A program made the translations under genes and the position numbers. Below, in pieces: positions 60,111 through 64,000 of a stretch of 64,000 nucleotides of DNA (its first letter is position 1; the number at the start of each line of letters is the position of its first letter). A model generated the notes under the pieces. That model did not search any database and had not been told where the DNA came from. It was given only the letters and a program-made list of their open reading frames with translations. Origin of the DNA: Phosphoribacter sp037045045 (GTDB lineage: Bacteria; Actinomycetota; Actinomycetes; Actinomycetales; Dermatophilaceae). Where the stretch lies: NCBI GenBank assembly GCA_037045045.1, contig JBAOHL010000001.1, forward strand, positions 62,001-126,000, read 5' to 3'.

Positions 60111-60782
60111 ATGCTCTACGGGGCCGCCGCGTTTGTGTTCAAGCCGGTCAGCCGCGCCGTGTACCGGCCCCGCATCTCGGGCACGGACAACGTGCCACGC
60201 ACCGGCGGGGTCATCCTCGCGAGCAACCACCTGTCCTTCGTCGACTCCATCGCCATCCCCCTAGCCGCTCCCCGCAAGGTCCACTTCCTCGCCAAGTCCG
60301 ACTACTTCACCCGGCCGGGACCCAGTGGCGCGCTGCAACGCGAACTCATCACGGCGCTCGGGGCACTGCCGGTCGACCGCCACTCCGCGCACGCGGCGCA
60401 GGATTCGCTCGACGCCGCTCTGGAGGTCCTGCGGCGCGGGGACGTCTTCGGCATCTATCCCGAGGGCACTCGATCTCGCGACGGCCGGCTCTACCGCGGG
60501 CGCACGGGCGTCGCCTGGCTCGCCCTCACCGCCGGGGCGCCGGTCGTGCCGGTCGGACTGCGTGGCACCGAAGACGTCGCCCCGATCGGCAGCCATGTCC
60601 CCAGGCTTGCGACGGTGACGGTGGCCTTCGGCGCGCCGATCCACCCCGATGCCTACGCCGGTATGCCGGCCGGGCGAGCCAGGCGTCAGCTCACCGACGA
60701 CGTCATGGACGCCATCGCCACCCTCAGCGGCCAGGACCGTTCCCCGGATTTCAACGCCTTGCCGCCCTCGGACGGGGACTGA
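60111..60782 (+). CDS. plsC: 1-acyl-sn-glycerol-3-phosphate acyltransferase
   Basis: 223 residues of the PlsC family with the catalytic NHLSFVD (N-H-x4-D), the glycerol-phosphate motif YPEGTRSRDG and the VVPVGLRG strand. An N-terminal hydrophobic segment (AAAFVFKPVSRAV) probably docks it to the membrane. It transfers an acyl chain to lysophosphatidate to give phosphatidate. It ends 66 bp before recR. Confidence 0.9.
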   Translation: MLYGAAAFVFKPVSRAVYRPRISGTDNVPRTGGVILASNHLSFVDSIAIPLAAPRKVHFLAKSDYFTRPGPSGALQRELITALGALPVDRHSAHAAQDSLDAALEVLRRGDVFGIYPEGTRSRDGRLYRGRTGVAWLALTAGAPVVPVGLRGTEDVAPIGSHVPRLATVTVAFGAPIHPDAYAGMPAGRARRQLTDDVMDAIATLSGQDRSPDFNALPPSDGD

Positions 60783-60848
60783 ACCGACCGAGCGGACCGG
60801 GCCGGCGCGCTCCCTCGGGAAGTCGGCGCGACGGCATACCCTGGGCCC

Positions 60849-61448
60849 GTGTACGAAGGCATCGTCCAGGACCTCATCGACGAGCTCGGTCGGCTGCCCG
60901 GGATCGGACCGAAGAGCGCCCAGCGGATCGCCTTCCACCTCGTCTCGGCCGACCCGCAGGATGTCGACCAACTGGTCCGAGTGCTCGGCGAGGTCAAAGC
61001 AAAGATCCGCTTCTGCGAACGCTGCGGCAACGTCGCCGAGGCGCAGGTCTGCCGCATCTGCGGGGATCCGCGCCGCGACCAGAGCGCGATCTGCGTGGTC
61101 GAGGAGCCCAAGGACGTTGCCGCGGTCGAGCGGACCCGCGAGTTCCGCGGCACCTACCACGTGCTCGGCGGAGCGATCAGCCCGATGGACGGCATCGGGC
61201 CGGAGGACCTGCGGATCCGGGAACTGCTGGGCCGCTTGCAGGACGGCACCGTCACCGAGGTCATCATCGCCACCGACCCGAACATCGCCGGCGAGGCCAC
61301 CGCAACGTACCTGTCCCGTACGTTGGTGCCGCTGGGCCTGACTGTGACGAGGCTCGCCTCTGGCCTGCCCGTGGGGGGCGACCTGGAATACGCTGACGAG
61401 ATCACCCTGGGACGTGCCTTCGAGGGCAGGAGGGCGGTCAATGGCTGA
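60849..61448 (+). CDS. recR: Recombination protein RecR
   Basis: 199 residues: helix-hairpin-helix (LGRLPGIGPKSAQRIAFHLV), a four-Cys zinc finger (CERCGNVAEAQVCRICGD), a TOPRIM domain (ICVVEEPKDVAAVERTREFRGTYHVLGG), and the ending VPLGLTVTRLASGLPVGGDLEYADEITLGRAFEGRR. It acts with RecO/RecF in gap repair. GTG 60849. The stop overlaps the next gene by eight bases. Confidence 0.95.
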   Translation: MYEGIVQDLIDELGRLPGIGPKSAQRIAFHLVSADPQDVDQLVRVLGEVKAKIRFCERCGNVAEAQVCRICGDPRRDQSAICVVEEPKDVAAVERTREFRGTYHVLGGAISPMDGIGPEDLRIRELLGRLQDGTVTEVIIATDPNIAGEATATYLSRTLVPLGLTVTRLASGLPVGGDLEYADEITLGRAFEGRRAVNG

Positions 61449-62043
61449 CCCGGGCACCGGATCCCGCGACGACACGCAGCGCGGCGACGCACTCGATGAC
61501 CTGTCCGATCTCGCCGCCGACTCGGCCATCGAGGCGCGTACCTTCCTGGCCGCCGCGACCGAGGTGGCTGCCGGGACCGCGCCGGACACGGCGATCCCGC
61601 TGCTGTTGCTCGCGACATCGCAGCTGCTGCTCATGGGCGCTCGGCTGGGGGCGGTCCGCGATGTGGTGCTCGACGAGCGGTTCGAGGCCGACCCCGGCCC
61701 CGACTACGACGTGGAGCCGCTCCGCGACAACATCGCGAACCTCTTCGAGGGCATCGACGACTACGCCGACGTCGTCGACCCGGTGACCCGGGCCGAGTTG
61801 ACCAAGGGCGCGCTGTCCAACGACATGGCCGAGATCTGCTTGGCGCTGACCCACGGGTTGGCCCACTACGACGCGGGGCGGCGGGTCGAGGCCCTCTGGT
61901 GGTGGCAGTTCTCCTACCTGTCGACGTGGGGAGAACGCGCCGCCGCCGCGCTGCGCGTGCTTCAGTCGATCCTCGCCCATCTACGCCTCGATGCCGACGA
62001 GGATACGGTCGCGGACGCCGAGTTCGAGGCCCTGCACCCGTAG
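61441..62043 (+). CDS. DUF5063 domain protein
   Basis: 200 residues, soluble and acidic, mostly helical (LLLLATSQLLLMGARLGAVRD; FEGIDDYADVVDP; ALWWWQFSYLSTWGERAAAALRVLQSILAHLR). Matches the DUF5063 family found downstream of recR in many actinobacteria. The function is unknown, but overlap with recR suggests a repair- or replication-linked role. ATG 61441. Confidence 0.85.
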   Translation: MADPGTGSRDDTQRGDALDDLSDLAADSAIEARTFLAAATEVAAGTAPDTAIPLLLLATSQLLLMGARLGAVRDVVLDERFEADPGPDYDVEPLRDNIANLFEGIDDYADVVDPVTRAELTKGALSNDMAEICLALTHGLAHYDAGRRVEALWWWQFSYLSTWGERAAAALRVLQSILAHLRLDADEDTVADAEFEALHP

Positions 62044-62090
62044 GAACCGGGCCTGCCCGGAGCGGGTATGCCGCGCGTCGGCGGAGCAGC

Positions 62091-63002
62091 TCAGAAGTGC
62101 GCGAAGGCCGCGACGATCCGGATGACCCCGGGGCCGATGATCACAACGAACAACGCCGGGAAGATGCACAGCACGAGCGGGAAGACGATCTTCACGGTGA
62201 CCTTCTGGGCCCGCTCCTCGGCCCGCTGACGCCGTGCCGTCCGCATCGTCGAGGCCTGCTCCCGCACCACGCCGGCGATGGGCAGACCGAGCCGGTCGCT
62301 CTGGGTGAGGGCGGTGACGAACGACTTCATCTCGTGCAGTGGCAGCCGCTCGCTCATGGCGGCGAACGCCTCGGCCCGGGGTCGTCCGATCTGGATCTCG
62401 GCGAGAACCCGGCGGAACTCCGCGGCAACGGGCCCTTGGAACGTGCGGGCGATGTGGGCCAGCGACGCGTCGAAGGCCTGTCCGGCCGAGACGCAGATGG
62501 ACAGCAAGTCCATCGCCTCGGCGAGATCGCGCGACGCCTGGTCCTGGCGGCGCAGCGAGACGTTGTACACGGCAAGGTCCGGCGCGTAGAGGCCGACGGC
62601 GCCGGCCAGCACGGCGACGGCGAGACCGCGCAGGTTCGGGCCCAGCAGCAACACCGGAAGCACGACGCCGACGGCCAGACCGATCCCCTTGGTGGTCATG
62701 ATGCCTTCGGCCGACCATCCCGCCGGGTTGCCGGCCCGGTCGAGGGCCCCCGCCAGTCGCGCCGAGGTTCCCCTGGGTGACAGGCGCTCGGCGAGGCGGC
62801 GGGCCAGGCCAACCAGGGGGGTGAGGTAGCGGTCCCGGGTGGACAACTCGCGTCGCACGATCGAGCGGGAGTCGACGCTCTGCTCCAGCAGCATCAACGA
62901 CCGGGCCACCCCACCGACGGGACCCGACCGAGGGCTCATGCCGACGACGAGGACGGTGACGGCGAGCAAGATGATCGCCAACCCGAAGATCAACAAGACC
63001 AT
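62091..63002 (-). CDS. tadC: Type II secretion F-family protein, TadC-like
   Basis: 303 residues with three or four membrane helices and the GspF/TadC cytoplasmic domain (DLAEAMDLLSICVSAGQAFDASLAHIARTFQGPVAAEFRRVLAEIQIGRPRAEAFAAMSER). The C-terminal half ends in helices VKIVFPLVLCIFPALFVVIIGPGVI. With TadB it forms the inner-membrane platform for assembly of Tad (Flp) pili. It starts one base after the tadB stop, so the two are cotranscribed. The rest of the locus lies right of the window. Confidence 0.85.
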   Translation of the reverse strand: MVLLIFGLAIILLAVTVLVVGMSPRSGPVGGVARSLMLLEQSVDSRSIVRRELSTRDRYLTPLVGLARRLAERLSPRGTSARLAGALDRAGNPAGWSAEGIMTTKGIGLAVGVVLPVLLLGPNLRGLAVAVLAGAVGLYAPDLAVYNVSLRRQDQASRDLAEAMDLLSICVSAGQAFDASLAHIARTFQGPVAAEFRRVLAEIQIGRPRAEAFAAMSERLPLHEMKSFVTALTQSDRLGLPIAGVVREQASTMRTARRQRAEERAQKVTVKIVFPLVLCIFPALFVVIIGPGVIRIVAAFAHF

Positions 63003-63003
63003 G

Positions 63004-64000
63004 TCAGACCTCGATCCGGACGATGCGGCGCATCCACAAGACGCCGACGACGAGCAAAAGGACGGCGCTTGCGCTCATGACGAGGCCGATCAAGCTCCGC
63101 CACAAGAGGCTGATGTAGCCGTAGTTGACGACCATCATGTAGAGGGCGACGAGGATCGGAAGCACGATGAGGATGGCCGCGGACAAGCGCCCCTCCGCGG
63201 ACAGCGTCCGCACTTGCCGCTGGACGGCGTCCCGCTCCCGCAGGGTGCCGGCAGTCGTCCGCAACGTGTCGGCCAGCGCGCCGCCCACCTCGCGTTGGAC
63301 GCGGATCGCGGTGACCGTCCACGCCAGGGCGGTGCTGCCCATCCGGGTCGCTACGTGATCCAGCGCGTCGGAGATGTCGATGCCGATCCGCGTCTCCGCG
63401 AGGGCGCGCGAGAACTCGGCGGCGGCCGGTTCGGCGGCGTCTCGCGCGACGCCCTCGATGGCGGCCGGCAGCCCGAAACCGCTGGCCAGGCTGGTGGCGA
63501 CGAGACTGAGCAAATCGGGGAGCAGCCGGTCGAACTTCGCGGCCCGCCGCCCCGCGGCGAACGTCAGCGCGAACCACGGCGCGCACAGACCGACCAGCGC
63601 GCCGACAACGATCCCGAAGGCAGGCATCGATCCGACCAACACGCCGCCGAGCATTCCGGCGACGCCGGTGCTCAAGATGGTGAGGACGAGCCACTCGCCC
63701 GGGCGCAGCACCCAGCCGGCCCGGTCGAGCAGCAGCACGAGCCGGGGGGTTGCCGACCCCCTGGCCATGGCCCGGTCGCCGAATGCGGTGAGCGCTTCGG
63801 AGATCGCGGCCCTGGACATGGTGGCCGAGGGTGTGCCCTCGGCCACTACCCCGGGGGCGTACTGGGTCAGCGACGACACTCGAGATTCGCGGCGGGACGC
63901 CAATGACGGCGCTACCGAGGCGAAGACGAGGGAGCCCAGGGCAAGGGCGATGAGCAGGGCGCCCGCAACCGGTATCGCGAGGGAGGTCCACCGGATGGCC
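63004..64000 (-). CDS. tadB: Type II secretion F-family protein, TadB-like (5' end outside window)
   Basis: The minus-strand frame is open to the window edge, so the start is missing; about 331 residues are visible. The cytoplasmic GspF domain (LLPDLLSLVATSLASGFGLPAAIEGVARDAAEPAAAEFSRALAETRIG; GALADTLRTTAGTLRER) is bordered by helices (LTILSTGVAGMLGGVLVGS; VLPILVALYMMVVNYGYI; VLLLVVGVLWM). An additional helix (IPVAGALLIALALGSLVFA) precedes it near the edge. A partner of TadC; the TadA ATPase gene is expected just right of 64000. Confidence 0.85.
   Translation of the reverse strand, partial: AIRWTSLAIPVAGALLIALALGSLVFASVAPSLASRRESRVSSLTQYAPGVVAEGTPSATMSRAAISEALTAFGDRAMARGSATPRLVLLLDRAGWVLRPGEWLVLTILSTGVAGMLGGVLVGSMPAFGIVVGALVGLCAPWFALTFAAGRRAAKFDRLLPDLLSLVATSLASGFGLPAAIEGVARDAAEPAAAEFSRALAETRIGIDISDALDHVATRMGSTALAWTVTAIRVQREVGGALADTLRTTAGTLRERDAVQRQVRTLSAEGRLSAAILIVLPILVALYMMVVNYGYISLLWRSLIGLVMSASAVLLLVVGVLWMRRIVRIEV

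Larger units (their letters stand above)
3096..62072. repeat. Dispersed octamer GTATGCCG / CGGCATAC
   Basis: By eye I count about 70 exact copies, roughly half in each orientation, both inside and between genes. Examples are 3096, 6551, 35648, 35665, 47756, 51631, 51652, 57486 and 57503. Flanks are often C or G 5' of GTATGCCG and CG 3' of it. No copies were seen in 1-3090, nor between about 38045 and 42550 (collagen-like gene). Confidence 0.8.

Noticed and set aside
3096..62072. Octamer considered as a polar FtsK-orienting (KOPS-like) motif
   Set aside because: Orientation is close to equal on both strands over the window; KOPS motifs are strongly skewed.

Overview
The window is high-GC DNA (roughly 70% by eye) from an actinobacterium. 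Supporting signs are frequent GTG starts, start-stop overlapping operons, an ffs-dnaX-(plsC)-recR-DUF5063 block, the upp/tadA/tRNA-Ser neighbourhood and Tad-type pilus genes. The gene mix fits Micrococcales; a family such as Intrasporangiaceae is only my guess. No integrase, transposase, phage module, rRNA or CRISPR array is visible, so this is chromosomal backbone with several accessory patches.

Layout. 1-2437: end of a sugar-import operon (ABC ATPase, D-tagatose/psicose 3-epimerase-like protein, P-loop sugar/nucleoside kinase). 2574-16943: small accessory and regulatory genes: acetyltransferases, a metallophosphoesterase, a NarL-type two-component system, YCII/AraC/VOC, a TetR-controlled set with an Imm-5-like immunity protein, an ECF sigma/anti-sigma pair, a flavin disulfide oxidoreductase, DinB, LysE, and a cupin-MarR pair with twin operators. 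16967-21235: PIG-L deacetylase behind a CsoR-type box, acyl-CoA dehydrogenase, and a PLP-decarboxylase homologue without its lysine. 21236-22505: non-coding DNA dense in 55-bp palindromic elements. 22506-35607: acyl-CoA metabolism: acyl-CoA synthetase, a seven-gene ABC-importer operon (livG, acyl-CoA synthetase, livH, livM, livJ, livF, PaaK-like) facing an IclR regulator and a degenerate acetyl-CoA-synthetase-like protein, then a YbaK-like deacylase.

35710-43293: argS, then a secreted collagen-like protein of 1,262 residues built almost only of Gly-Xaa-Gln triplets, a TPR lipoprotein and a glycosyltransferase-methyltransferase fusion. I read these three as a surface-glycoprotein system. 43534-51567: pirin, proton-translocating transhydrogenase (pntAB), bPH2 membrane protein, upp, tadA, tRNA-Ser(CGA), a LytR_C protein and a VapB-like protein. 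51701-56530: HerA-like ATPase, a second repeat patch with two more 55-bp elements, MBL-fold hydrolase, APC permease and tRNA-Ser(GGA). 56700-64000: SRP RNA, dnaX, an OmpR-type regulator with a pseudo-receiver, plsC, recR, DUF5063, and the 3' part of a tad locus (tadB, tadC).

Two sequence-level signals run across gene boundaries. The octamer GTATGCCG/CGGCATAC occurs about 70 times on both strands, where base composition predicts about two or three, and it forms hairpins at gene ends. A separate family of palindromic elements of exactly 55 bp sits only between genes. These and the collagen-like cluster are the best candidates for something undescribed.
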